DNA of 64,000 nt from Xanthobacteraceae bacterium 501b (lineage in GTDB: Bacteria > Pseudomonadota > Alphaproteobacteria > Rhizobiales > Xanthobacteraceae). The position numbers and the translations under genes were made by a program. Under the pieces are notes generated by a model. That model worked only from the letters and a program-made list of their open reading frames with translations. It made no database searches and was not told the DNA's origin. Numbering within the stretch: position 1 is the first letter of the stretch; each line of letters opens with the position of its first letter. The DNA lies in assembly GCA_000378025.1 (NCBI GenBank), contig KB899087.1, positions 2,480,001 to 2,544,000 of the forward strand, read 5' to 3'. This document shows, in pieces, positions 1 through 7,445 of the stretch.

Positions 1-1043
1 CCGCGAAAGCGCAGGCCGCCCGCGACCTCCATCTCTACCGCCACCCCCTTGGCGCGGTGCACCTTGGCCAGCGTCGTGGCGATGCGGGCGACGATCGGCT
101 CCACCTCCTCCACCGTGGTGACGACCGAGGCGCGGGCCGCCATGCGGGCGCGCTCCAGATGATGCGCCACCTGGTCCTTCATGATCTGCGCCTGCGCCGT
201 CACCTTGGCGCCCAGCGCGGCATCGGCCTCGCCAGCCCGCGCCGCCTCGTTCTGCAGCACGGAAATCGGCGTCTTGAGCGCATGGGCGAGATTGCCGACA
301 TGGGTGCGGGCGCGCTCGACGATCTCGCGATTGGTGTCGATCAGCGCATTGACCTCGGCGGCGAGCGGGGCGATCTCCACCGGATAGTCGCCCTCGATGC
401 GGTCGGCGCGGCCGGTGCGCACCTCGTGCAGCGCCGCGAGCATGCGCTTGAGCGGGCGCAGGCCGAACAGCACCTGGAACACCAGAGTCAGCAGGAAGGC
501 GCAACCCAGCACCGCCAGCGTCACCAGCAGCGCCTGGTCGAAGCCAGCGACCTCCTCGGCGATCTCCCCGGCATCGGCCGCCACCGCCACCGCGTAGCGC
601 CCGTCCTCGCCGAGATCGACCACCCGCTCGACAATGCGCAGCCGCTGGCCGGACGGGCCGTCGGCATAGGCCTCGCGCAGGCCCGAGACATCCGAATCGG
701 GCTGGCGCTCGAACAGCAGCGGCAGCTTGCCCTCGGGCAGCGAGCGCGAGGTCTTCACCTGCGCAGCGGGCCCGTCGGTGCGGGTGATCTGCCAGTACCA
801 GCCGGAAATGGGGAAGTTGAACAGCGGGTCGCCGAGCGTCGTCGGTTCCGGCATGGTGCCGGAGGGCGAATTGGCGACATCAGCGACGATGGTCTTGAGA
901 TAGACGTCGAGCCGCTGGTCGAAGGACCGCTCCACCGCCGCGCGATAGACCTCATGCAGCGCGAAGCCGGTAATCGCCAGCACGGCGACGCTGACCACCG
1001 TCGCCGAGACGAACAGGCGCAGCGCCAGCGAGCCGGCGCGCAT
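1..1043 (-). CDS. Two-component sensor histidine kinase (3' end outside window)
   Basis: Read by translating the minus strand from the ATG at 1043, which overlaps the regulator stop as ATGA. The visible 347 residues show an N-terminal membrane segment (about 5-30), a periplasmic sensor region (about 31-170), a second membrane segment (about 171-195), a HAMP-like linker and the phosphoacceptor motif NLAHALKTPISVL with His254. The HATPase domain continues beyond base 1. By family it autophosphorylates on His254 and passes phosphate to the adjacent OmpR-type regulator. The general layout is PhoQ-like, but the stimulus cannot be read from sequence. Confidence 0.9.
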   Translation of the reverse strand, partial: MRAGSLALRLFVSATVVSVAVLAITGFALHEVYRAAVERSFDQRLDVYLKTIVADVANSPSGTMPEPTTLGDPLFNFPISGWYWQITRTDGPAAQVKTSRSLPEGKLPLLFERQPDSDVSGLREAYADGPSGQRLRIVERVVDLGEDGRYAVAVAADAGEIAEEVAGFDQALLVTLAVLGCAFLLTLVFQVLFGLRPLKRMLAALHEVRTGRADRIEGDYPVEIAPLAAEVNALIDTNREIVERARTHVGNLAHALKTPISVLQNEAARAGEADAALGAKVTAQAQIMKDQVAHHLERARMAARASVVTTVEEVEPIVARIATTLAKVHRAKGVAVEMEVAGGLRFR

Positions 1044-1741
1044 CAGCGCGGGGTCTCGCGCGAGCTGTCGGCGCGGGGCGGCTCGGGCGCCACCAGGAGA
1101 TAGCCGAGCCCGCGCACGGTCTGGATCACGTCGACATCCAGCTTCTTGCGCAGCCGGCCGACAAACACCTCGATGGTGTTGGAGTCGCGGTCGAAATCCT
1201 GGTCGTAGAGATGCTCCACCAGCTCGGTGCGCGAGACCACCCGCCCGACATGGTGCATGAGATAGGCCAGCAGCCGGTGCTCATGCGAGGTCAGCTTCAC
1301 CTGCCGCCCGCTCACCGTCACCCGGCCCGAGCGGGTGTCGAGCATGACCGGCCCGCAGGTCAGTTCGCTCGCCGCATGGCCGGCGGAGCGGCGCAGCAGC
1401 GCGCGGATGCGCGCCAGCACCTCCTCCATATGGAAGGGCTTGGCCACATAATCGTCGGCGCCGGCGTCGAAGCCCTGCACCTTGTCGCTCCAGCGGTCGC
1501 GCGCGGTGAGAATCAGCACCGGCATCTTGCGCCCCTCGCGCCGCCACGCCTCCAGCACCGAGAGCCCGTCCATCTTCGGCAGGCCGATATCGAGCACGAC
1601 CGCGTCATAGGGCTCGGTGTCGCCGAGAAAATGGCCTTCCTCGCCATCATGGGCGCGGTCGACCGCATAGCCGGCCTCGACCAGCGCCTCGACCATCTGG
1701 CGGTTCAGATCGGGATCGTCCTCGACGACAAGCAGGCGCAC
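1043..1741 (-). CDS. OmpR/PhoP-family DNA-binding response regulator
   Basis: 232 residues: receiver domain (about 1-115) with acidic pocket D8/D9, phosphoacceptor D51 in VVLDIGLPK and K101 in YVAKPF, then a winged-helix output domain (about 130-220) ending in the typical VRGLGYLL motif. It precedes the histidine kinase in a translationally coupled operon (ATGA overlap at 1043), so the two form a cognate pair. The regulon is unknown. Length and motif order are standard for the family. Confidence 0.96.
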   Translation of the reverse strand: MRLLVVEDDPDLNRQMVEALVEAGYAVDRAHDGEEGHFLGDTEPYDAVVLDIGLPKMDGLSVLEAWRREGRKMPVLILTARDRWSDKVQGFDAGADDYVAKPFHMEEVLARIRALLRRSAGHAASELTCGPVMLDTRSGRVTVSGRQVKLTSHEHRLLAYLMHHVGRVVSRTELVEHLYDQDFDRDSNTIEVFVGRLRKKLDVDVIQTVRGLGYLLVAPEPPRADSSRETPR

Positions 1742-1862
1742 GGCGGTTCCTCACGCACACCGCGCGGGGGGCACGCGGCCCGCCGAGCATGCCACCGTAG
1801 GCGGCGGATGTCAGGATGAAGGCGACAGCTTCTGCACGCGCGTCCCTCCCCGGCCGTCGGGA

Positions 1863-1952
1863 CCGCGCTTGACCCGGCCATCCACGTCTTCGGCCGGGCG
1901 GATGTCAGGACGTGGATCCCCCGGCCCAGCCCGGGGATGACGGGGTAGACCG
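1863..1952. repeat. Composite palindromic intergenic repeat (copy 1)
   Basis: About 90 bp in the 309-bp gap between the response regulator and the NmrA-like gene. One arm carries CTTGACCCGG and the other CAGCCCGGGGATGA. CATCCACGTC near the first arm is mirrored by GACGTGGATC near the second. It belongs to the dispersed family described in the findings. Nothing else was recognised in the gap. Confidence 0.75.
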
Positions 1953-2050
1953 ACGCCGGCAGACCCGGTCGGCGGCGCTTGTAGCCGCCGCGCGCGGGTA
2001 TGGTCGTGGAAGGCGGGCCTTGGGGTTGCTTCTCGCAAGCCCGGAGATGA

Positions 2051-2941
2051 TCAACGGAACCTTCGGGCGTGGCGGCTAATCCATTCCTGAATGCTCGTCG
2101 GCGTGAAACCTGCCAGCGCAGGTGACGGTTGGTAGGGCCTGGCGAGGATGTCAGCGGCTTCGTCCGGATGCTCGGCGAAGTATCTGAACTTCGAAGCTAT
2201 CCGACGGCCCGCGCCGGAACCCATCGACCTGTCCACCTCCTCCTCGAACTCATCAATGGGTTGAGCGCGATAGTCGATCGGCTTTCCGACGCCTCTGGAA
2301 AGGAGACCCACCAACTCATGCCCCGTCACGGAAGCCGTTCCGGCGATACGATGATCACCGCCGTAAGCGTCACGCTCAAGAAGCAGGACGGCCGCCTCGG
2401 CGCAGTCTTCGGCGCTTGTCCAGGCGATTCGCTGTTCGGCCGCGATCGGAGGCGCGAAGATTCCATAATTGACAATGTCGGCCCGCGCCGAGGGCTTGAG
2501 CAAGTTATCCAGATACAGTGTCGGCCGCACAATGGCGGCCGGAATGCCCGCCGCGCGAACCACCGCCTCTACAGCTGCGTTGGCGACGAAGCTTGGCTCG
2601 GCGCAGGGCGAGGGGCGGCTGGCGCTGGCGAGTTTCAGGACAAGGCTGCGCACGCCCGCTCGCCTGGCCGCGTCTACAGCCGCCCGCGCCCGCGCGACCA
2701 TATCGGCGGGGGCCCCGGTCGGAACTTGCAAGACGAGGTGCGCGACGCCGGCGCAGGCCAATGCTAGGCTTTCGGGATCGTCGAGGTCCCCCTGCAGGGT
2801 CTCTATCCCAGGATGTTCCGGGCTGTGCGGCGTCCGCACAAGACGGCGGACAGGATAACCGCGGCGGTAGGCCGCGTGAACAACAGCGCCTCCTTGGACG
2901 CCGCCAGCGAGGAAAACGAGGATGGGGCCTGAAATAGCCAT
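2051..2941 (-). CDS. NmrA-like NAD(P)-binding protein
   Basis: 296 residues. The N-terminus has a Rossmann dinucleotide-binding turn (FLAGGVQGGAVV, about residues 9-20), followed by the atypical short-chain dehydrogenase layout of NmrA/HSCARG and quinone-oxidoreductase-like proteins, including RTPHSPEHPGIETLQGDLDD, where a new base-pairing or redox partner would normally be sensed. Such proteins act as NAD(P)H oxidoreductases or redox sensors in the cytoplasm. It stands alone between the two-component operon and the lysis module. Substrate unknown. Confidence 0.85.
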   Translation of the reverse strand: MAISGPILVFLAGGVQGGAVVHAAYRRGYPVRRLVRTPHSPEHPGIETLQGDLDDPESLALACAGVAHLVLQVPTGAPADMVARARAAVDAARRAGVRSLVLKLASASRPSPCAEPSFVANAAVEAVVRAAGIPAAIVRPTLYLDNLLKPSARADIVNYGIFAPPIAAEQRIAWTSAEDCAEAAVLLLERDAYGGDHRIAGTASVTGHELVGLLSRGVGKPIDYRAQPIDEFEEEVDRSMGSGAGRRIASKFRYFAEHPDEAADILARPYQPSPALAGFTPTSIQEWISRHARRFR

Positions 2942-3418
2942 GTCGTTCCTTCAGTCGGGTCCGCCGAAGGAGCGAGAAATGTCGTGCTCCCGAACAGACC
3001 CATGAAGCGCCCAAAGGCGCGGGACTGTCGGGACTCTCAGTTGGTCGCTGAGAACAGAGCTTCCCAAAGGGAAGGGCTTGGGCCTACCCAGACCAAGCCA
3101 GCCATTTCGACGGCGACCATCCTTATCGCTGTCGCTGAAGCTGTCAACGCCGCGCGGCCCCAAAGACCTAGCTGCGTCACGCCGAGGCGCGATCGAGACG
3201 CCTGCTCGTCAGCAGAGGCTTCTGATGGTTGCAGGATCGCTGGGGGCATCACCGGCGCCGGAGTTGAATTGGAAATCGGACCTCGCCGAAATCCGACCGC
3301 CCCCCTCCCCCGCAATTGATCTCGCATTCGGACGCTCAAAGCGCGACTGCGCGCAATTGTCGGTTTGGGTCGACACCGCCCGGGGATGACGGCGCACGGT
3401 GCCCGCTTTCGCCCGGCC
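2942..3418. other. 477-bp gap with three consecutive hairpins, no convincing gene
   Basis: Short open frames exist here on both strands but overlap one another and show no recognisable protein. Three perfect inverted repeats follow in 65 bp: TCTCAG/CTGAGA (3035-3053), CTTCCC/GGGAAG with an AAA loop (3060-3074) and GGCTTGG/CCAAGCC (3075-3099). The promoter of the NmrA-like gene should also lie here. The rest, including two CAATTG sites near 3320-3355, has no explained feature. Confidence 0.4.
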
Positions 3419-3649
3419 TCACCCCCGCCCTCGCCACCCGCACAGTTCCCGGCCCACCGCGTTGTGCGCCTTCACCTGGCGCAGGGTGCCATCGGTGTCC
3501 TCAATCGCCCAGCTGATCGGCCGGAAGGCGCCGCAGGCGCCCCTCGTCGCGGCGGAAGGTGTCGTCGTCGCGCAGCCGGCCATCATCAGCGTTGAGGCGA
3601 TCAGCATCAGCCCGCGCGCCGTTCGCGCGCGCGATCGTATCCAGCACAT
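3419..3649 (-). CDS. Rz1-like outer-membrane lipoprotein (o-spanin candidate)
   Basis: 76 residues starting at the ATG at 3649, preceded by a strong AAGGAG site. A basic N-terminus and hydrophobic stretch lead to the lipobox MMAGC with lipidated Cys26; a short periplasmic tail follows, with two further Cys and the phrase TLRQVKAHN. The start lies inside the Rz-like gene in another frame, and the gene runs past its end, an arrangement typical of nested phage spanin pairs. It likely acts with the Rz-like protein to disrupt the outer membrane at lysis. Family inferred from architecture, not from a search. Confidence 0.75.
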   Translation of the reverse strand: MCWIRSRARTARGLMLIASTLMMAGCATTTPSAATRGACGAFRPISWAIEDTDGTLRQVKAHNAVGRELCGWRGRG

Positions 3650-3791
3650 CCTGTTCTCCTTGCGCGATGCAGGCGGCCCGGCCTTCCGAGCGGCCCTTGA
3701 GATAGATCCCGCCTGCCAATGCAAGGGCGGCAAGCAGCAGCGCGGCGCCGCGCCCGAGCGGGCTCGCCAGCAGGCCGAGCAGCGCCGTCAC
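3501..3791 (-). CDS. Rz-like inner-membrane protein (i-spanin candidate)
   Basis: 96 residues. The GTG start at 3791 overlaps the endolysin stop as GTGA, so translation is coupled. One membrane segment spans about residues 10-30 (GRGAALLLAALALAGGIYL), followed by a charged, probably helical periplasmic domain rich in Asp and Arg. Together with the nested lipoprotein it matches the i-spanin/o-spanin scheme. The membrane segment alone could also fit a pinholin, but the long soluble tail favours a spanin. Confidence 0.7.
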   Translation of the reverse strand: MTALLGLLASPLGRGAALLLAALALAGGIYLKGRSEGRAACIAQGEQDVLDTIARANGARADADRLNADDGRLRDDDTFRRDEGRLRRLPADQLGD

Positions 3792-4594
3792 CGCGCCACC
3801 TCGCCGGCGCCGATTCGCGCCAGCGCCCCGCGCAGGGTCAGCACCACGCCCGCGAGCATCAGCGCCGCGAACAGCCATTTCAGCGGTTCGGCGAGGACGG
3901 CGAGCGGCGCCAGCCGGTCCGCCTGCTCGGCGATGACAGCGCCGAGCACACCGGCGCCGCTGATCAGGCCGCCCGCCCCTTCCGGGGTGCGCGAGAGCCG
4001 TGTGTCGGCCGGCCGCGCCCGCGCCGCGCCGGCGCCGTCCGGCTGTTCTTCCGCCTCCACCGCCATCGGCCCGGCCTCGCCCGCCATCCGCCTTGCGGTG
4101 GCCCGCACCTCAGTGACGCGGCGGGTCCAGCCGGCGCCGAAGGTGGGGAAGGTCCGCAGGCTGCGCAGCATGGCGAGGCGGCGGTCGCACACGCCATCGA
4201 CCAGCGCGGCCGGCGCGTGGCCGTCCAGCGCCGCCAGCGTCGCCTCGCCCACCTGCCCGTCCACTGTGACCTTGAGCGTGCGCTGCAGCCATTTGCCCGC
4301 CTGAGCCGGGCCGGAATTCACCGCCGCGTCGAACAGCGCATAGTCGAGCCCGGCCGGCAGGTCATCGGCGCGCACCGCGTCCCAGTACTGGCGCCGGTAG
4401 AGCGCCGCCACCTCGTCCGGCGCGATCCGCCGCACGCTGCGCACCGGCTGGCCATGGCGCCGGCGCCATCCATCATAGACGCGCTGGGTGATCCCTTGCA
4501 TGGTCGCGCCGCCGGGATCGGCGGGGTGGTCGGCATAGCCGCCCTCATGGACGAGCACGCGCCTCAGCGCCTCGTCGAAGCTCGACGCGGTCAT
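3788..4594 (-). CDS. GH108 endolysin (holin-associated N-acetylmuramidase type)
   Basis: 268 residues. The N-terminal glycoside hydrolase 108 domain has the catalytic motif VLVHEGGYADHPADPGG (Glu18) and a substrate-cleft region to about 95. A peptidoglycan-binding region (about 95-170), a low-complexity linker and a C-terminal membrane segment (LKWLFAALMLAGVVLTL) follow. It should cleave the glycan strand to release GTA particles. ATG 4594 is preferred over ATG 4612 because GGAG lies at the right distance upstream of it. It is the first gene of a lysis operon with the spanins, just downstream of a CtrA box. Confidence 0.88.
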   Translation of the reverse strand: MTASSFDEALRRVLVHEGGYADHPADPGGATMQGITQRVYDGWRRRHGQPVRSVRRIAPDEVAALYRRQYWDAVRADDLPAGLDYALFDAAVNSGPAQAGKWLQRTLKVTVDGQVGEATLAALDGHAPAALVDGVCDRRLAMLRSLRTFPTFGAGWTRRVTEVRATARRMAGEAGPMAVEAEEQPDGAGAARARPADTRLSRTPEGAGGLISGAGVLGAVIAEQADRLAPLAVLAEPLKWLFAALMLAGVVLTLRGALARIGAGEVAR

Positions 4595-4636
4595 TGCATG
4601 GCTCCGCTGCAAGATTTTGGGGGTGTTTTCTGGGGA

Positions 4637-4652
4637 TTAACGCTATGTTAAC
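4637..4652. promoter_or_regulatory. Perfect CtrA-type box TTAA-N7-TTAAC
   Basis: TTAACGCTATGTTAAC matches the full CtrA consensus TTAA-N7-TTAAC. It lies 43 bp upstream of the endolysin start (minus strand) and 90 bp upstream of the divergent gene at 4743. CtrA controls GTA expression and lysis-dependent release in R. capsulatus, so control of the lysis module is a natural inference. The half-sites are near symmetric, so direction cannot be assigned. Confidence 0.75.
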
Positions 4653-4742
4653 CGTTCCACTACCCTGGCACGGTTGCAAAAATACCGGGATTCCAAGAGT
4701 CTTTTTGAGATAGCTGGCTACGGACAAGGGGCTCCGCTCGTC

Positions 4743-5240
4743 ATGGCAAGAGAAGATCGACTTGTCGAAGATCTGCGCAGCATTTTCGATGAAGCCCGCC
4801 GCAGCTCCGGACAGGTGCAGGCGGAAGCGCTTCTGGCTGTCGCCCCGGTGGTGCTGAAGAGCACGGAATCGGAACGCGAGCGCGGCGTCGCCTATATGCG
4901 CGACCGTCTCGCGCCCGAGAGCTACCGGGCCATCTGCCGCGCCATTGGCGACGAGCTTGACCGGCTGAACAACGAGATCGACCGGCTGAAGCGATTCGAG
5001 AAGATCGCCACCGTGGTCGAAACCGCCAAGCGCCGCATCATTGCCCGGCCGATGATGGTGGCCAAGCCCACGGCGACGGCAGCGATGAAGGCCGCCGCCT
5101 CAAACGGCGCCGTCTCCAGCGCCGCCCCCACCGGGACGAGCGGTTCCGCCGCGCCGGGCGCCGCCACCGCCCCGGCTTTGGCCGGCCCGGCCCCCGCTAC
5201 CCGGCCGGCCGACAGCGGCGTTCCGGCGGCGGCCGAATAG
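4743..5240 (+). CDS. Conserved-looking hypothetical protein with coiled coil
   Basis: 165 residues from ATG 4743; an upstream TTG at 4674 is possible. Residues 1-110 are charged and helical, with a heptad-like stretch near ELDRLNNEIDRLKRFEKI. Residues 115-165 are low-complexity Ala/Pro/Ser/Gly/Thr. No signal peptide or membrane segment. It diverges from the lysis operon across the CtrA box and converges on the 91-residue gene with a 10-bp gap. Family not recognised; its position suggests co-regulation with GTA release or the cell cycle. Confidence 0.75.
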   Translation: MAREDRLVEDLRSIFDEARRSSGQVQAEALLAVAPVVLKSTESERERGVAYMRDRLAPESYRAICRAIGDELDRLNNEIDRLKRFEKIATVVETAKRRIIARPMMVAKPTATAAMKAAASNGAVSSAAPTGTSGSAAPGAATAPALAGPAPATRPADSGVPAAAE

Positions 5241-5250
5241 GCGCGACGAC

Positions 5251-5526
5251 TCAGAATTCGCCGGCGCTCCAGCCCTCGCCGGGCAGCGCCTCCACCTGCG
5301 CCGCGCGCTCCTCGGCGCTCAGCAGCGCGTGATACTCTGCCTGCGGCACGTCGATCTGCGCCTCCTCCGGCGTCAGCGGAAGGCAAAGCGCGGCCCGCCC
5401 ATCGGCCGGATGCGGCAGACACACCCAGAGAGAGCGTGTCGCCCCGCGGGGATAGCCGAGCGCCTGCCAAGCCGCCGCGCTGCGTTCCTGCGCCGCGGCG
5501 GCGGTGGGAAAGACCAGATAGTTCAT
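5251..5526 (-). CDS. Small hypothetical protein, last gene of the GTA structural operon
   Basis: 91 residues, acidic towards the C-terminus, no signal peptide or membrane segment. The start overlaps the spike gene stop as ATGA (5523-5526), so it is co-translated with the presumed head-spike genes. Small genes here in phages often encode tail-fibre or spike assembly chaperones, but nothing in the sequence proves that. It is followed by the convergent gene ending at 5240. Confidence 0.75.
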   Translation of the reverse strand: MNYLVFPTAAAAQERSAAAWQALGYPRGATRSLWVCLPHPADGRAALCLPLTPEEAQIDVPQAEYHALLSAEERAAQVEALPGEGWSAGEF

Positions 5527-6407
5527 GGCATCACCTGTGCGAGCGCGGCGTCCAGCGCCGCGAGGTCGAGGCTCTCACGGGCACAGACGAACCCGCCTGT
5601 CGCCCCGGTCAGGAAACTCGACAGGGTGGCGTTGGTGCCGAAGCGGAGCGGCGTCGTCGCATCCATATCCGAGGTATTCTGGGCCGGCGTCATCGCCGCG
5701 GTTGCGCTGACGCCATTGGCCAGCAGGTCGACCGCGCCCGCGAGGAACCGCGCCCGCCCGATATGGCGCACCCAGGCGCCCGCCGGGAGGACGACGATGG
5801 CGGAGGCATTGAGCGGGTTGCTGGTGCTTGAACGCGCCTGCATGCCCAGTGTCGTCGCGTTCACATAGTACAGCACCGCATGCACGGCCGGCGAAACCGG
5901 TAGCACGGGCTGGGCGACGACCTGCACCGCATTCACGGACGACCGGGCGATGGACGCCAGCGTCACCGTCTCCACATTGCGCAGAAAGCCGAGCGAATTC
6001 TGCACATCGAAATACTGCGCGCCGGAGAGCACCATTGTCGGTCGTCCGGTGGGCCCGAGGTCCGGCACGCCGGCATTCATCAGCCGGGGCTGCGCCGCGC
6101 TCGCCGCCTGCGTTGCGTGGCGACCATTGCCGGTCTGGTCGTACCAGAGCGTCGCATAGGCGCTGCCGGCGCCGGCAAAGCCCAGCATGGCGGCCATATC
6201 GAGGGCACCGGACGCGGTGAAGCCGATATCGGCCTCGCCGCCATCGCCGCTGCGGCGTGCCCGCAGGCAGGGGCCGGCATAGGGCGTCAGCAGCCGGCTC
6301 AGGCCGAAAGCGGCGTAGAGCTGCCCGGCGAAGGCATCGAGCGGCGGCCGGGTCGCAGGGCCGGCGCCGCGGCGCTTCAGGTCGAGGGCGAAAGCGAAGC
6401 TCGCCAT
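5523..6407 (-). CDS. Lectin-like (arabinofuranosidase-catalytic-like fold) spike protein
   Basis: 294 residues. Residues about 28-100 match the motif pattern of the alpha-L-arabinofuranosidase B catalytic-like domain found in phage tail and spike proteins (YAGPCLRARRSGDGGEADIGF, then WYDQTGNGRHATQ); the remainder looks like a beta-rich concanavalin/LamG fold. It starts one base after the spike base gene. In RcGTA the spike base (rcc01079) is paired with a spike fibre (rcc01080) that binds capsular polysaccharide, so a cell-surface glycan-binding role is inferred. Enzymatic activity is not assumed. Confidence 0.7.
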   Translation of the reverse strand: MASFAFALDLKRRGAGPATRPPLDAFAGQLYAAFGLSRLLTPYAGPCLRARRSGDGGEADIGFTASGALDMAAMLGFAGAGSAYATLWYDQTGNGRHATQAASAAQPRLMNAGVPDLGPTGRPTMVLSGAQYFDVQNSLGFLRNVETVTLASIARSSVNAVQVVAQPVLPVSPAVHAVLYYVNATTLGMQARSSTSNPLNASAIVVLPAGAWVRHIGRARFLAGAVDLLANGVSATAAMTPAQNTSDMDATTPLRFGTNATLSSFLTGATGGFVCARESLDLAALDAALAQVMP

Positions 6408-6408
6408 C

Positions 6409-6714
6409 TCAATCGACCCGGTGAATGACGAGCCCGGCCGTGGTGCCGGATGCCAGCACCCGCCGCACCAGGAATTCCAGCACGCTCACCTGCCCGGACG
6501 GCAGCGGCAGGGTCAACGGCGCGTCATCCGCCGCGTCGACGGGGAGGATGCGGATCTCCGCGCTGGCCAGCGCCGCCGGCACGAACACCCGCACCCGGGC
6601 ATAGCGCGGCAGGTCGGTGGCGTCGTTCGGCGTCACCAGCGCGCCGGCCCGGCCGAGCGCGGCGGGCGAGAGGGCGCGGCGGTACCAGGGATCCTTGGCG
6701 GCATCATAGGGCAT
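6409..6714 (-). CDS. GTA head spike base protein (rcc01079-like)
   Basis: 101 residues from ATG 6714 with GGGAG upstream. The segment VTPNDATDLPRYARVRVFVPA followed by a beta-rich region and VLASGTTAGLVI resembles the spike base family named after R. capsulatus rcc01079 (pattern: TDLP, small beta barrel, TGTTA near the end). It would anchor spikes to the GTA capsid. In R. capsulatus this gene is at a separate locus with the spike fibre gene; here it follows the tail-fibre gene and is one base ahead of the lectin-like gene. Assigned from remembered family patterns. Confidence 0.68.
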   Translation of the reverse strand: MPYDAAKDPWYRRALSPAALGRAGALVTPNDATDLPRYARVRVFVPAALASAEIRILPVDAADDAPLTLPLPSGQVSVLEFLVRRVLASGTTAGLVIHRVD

Positions 6715-6730
6715 GGGTCGCTCCCGGAGA

Positions 6731-7420
6731 TCAGAGGGTGAAGGCGAGGTAGGACAGGACGAGGCGCACCCGCCCGCCGGTGAAGCTGCCGCCCAGCGCG
6801 GTGATGCGCAGCGGCGTGTCGGCATAGAAGGCCTGCGGGCCGATCACACCGATATTGCCGGCGCCGGCGGCGATGCTCAGCAGCCCGCCGAATTTCGCGG
6901 TTTCGCCTGATATGCCGACCTCATAGGCGGTCGCCCCCGTCACCGCCGCCACGGTGCGGCTGGCCACGGCGAGGCAGATCGAGCGGCTGGGAATAATGAG
7001 GGTGGAGGCGACGAAGGCGCCGGCGAGGGTCAGCTCCTGCTCCACCATGCGCAGCGTGGCGGTGGCGCCGGAGGGGGTGAGCGCGAGCGCCTCGCGCCAC
7101 ACGGCGCCATCGAACAGCAGCGTGCGCGCCTCCGTGCCGACATAGGCGCGCCAGCCCATGCGGGGGGTGAGGAAATGCCAGCCCGCATCGTAGAGCGCGA
7201 TCTCGCCATCATGCCCTGTCCAGACATCGCTGGCGCCGGCCGCCACCATGTGCCGGTCGCCCCGCAGCGGGCTGGCGGGCGGGGCCGTGCGGGTGCGGTC
7301 CAGCACAGCGAGCTGGCACGCCGCGTCGAGCCGCACCAGCGCCTCGTTATGCGTCACATGTTTCTGCGCCTGCGCGCTCGCCAGCAGCGGCAGCGCGAGC
7401 AGGGGGGTCGTCTCGCTCAT
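6731..7420 (-). CDS. DUF2793 GTA tail-fibre protein (rcc00171-like)
   Basis: 229 residues. The N-terminal half is a textbook DUF2793 domain: LLALPLLASAQAQKHVTHNEALVRLD, then GDRHMVAAGASDVWTGHDGEIALY and GWHFLTPRMGWRAYV. The C-terminal half (about 125-229) is a beta-rich region ending RVRLVLSYLAF. The DUF2793 protein rcc00171 forms tail fibres of RcGTA, from a locus outside its main cluster. Here it is 25 bp downstream of the megatron gene, with an AGGAAC site, so it is co-expressed. Confidence 0.85.
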   Translation of the reverse strand: MSETTPLLALPLLASAQAQKHVTHNEALVRLDAACQLAVLDRTRTAPPASPLRGDRHMVAAGASDVWTGHDGEIALYDAGWHFLTPRMGWRAYVGTEARTLLFDGAVWREALALTPSGATATLRMVEQELTLAGAFVASTLIIPSRSICLAVASRTVAAVTGATAYEVGISGETAKFGGLLSIAAGAGNIGVIGPQAFYADTPLRITALGGSFTGGRVRLVLSYLAFTL

Positions 7421-7445
7421 GGGATGTTCCTGTCGGGAGGGACGG

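Noticed and set aside
57-1103. Plus-strand frame of 348 codons at the window start
   Set aside because: Antisense to the histidine kinase, whose minus-strand translation has the NLAHALKTP motif.
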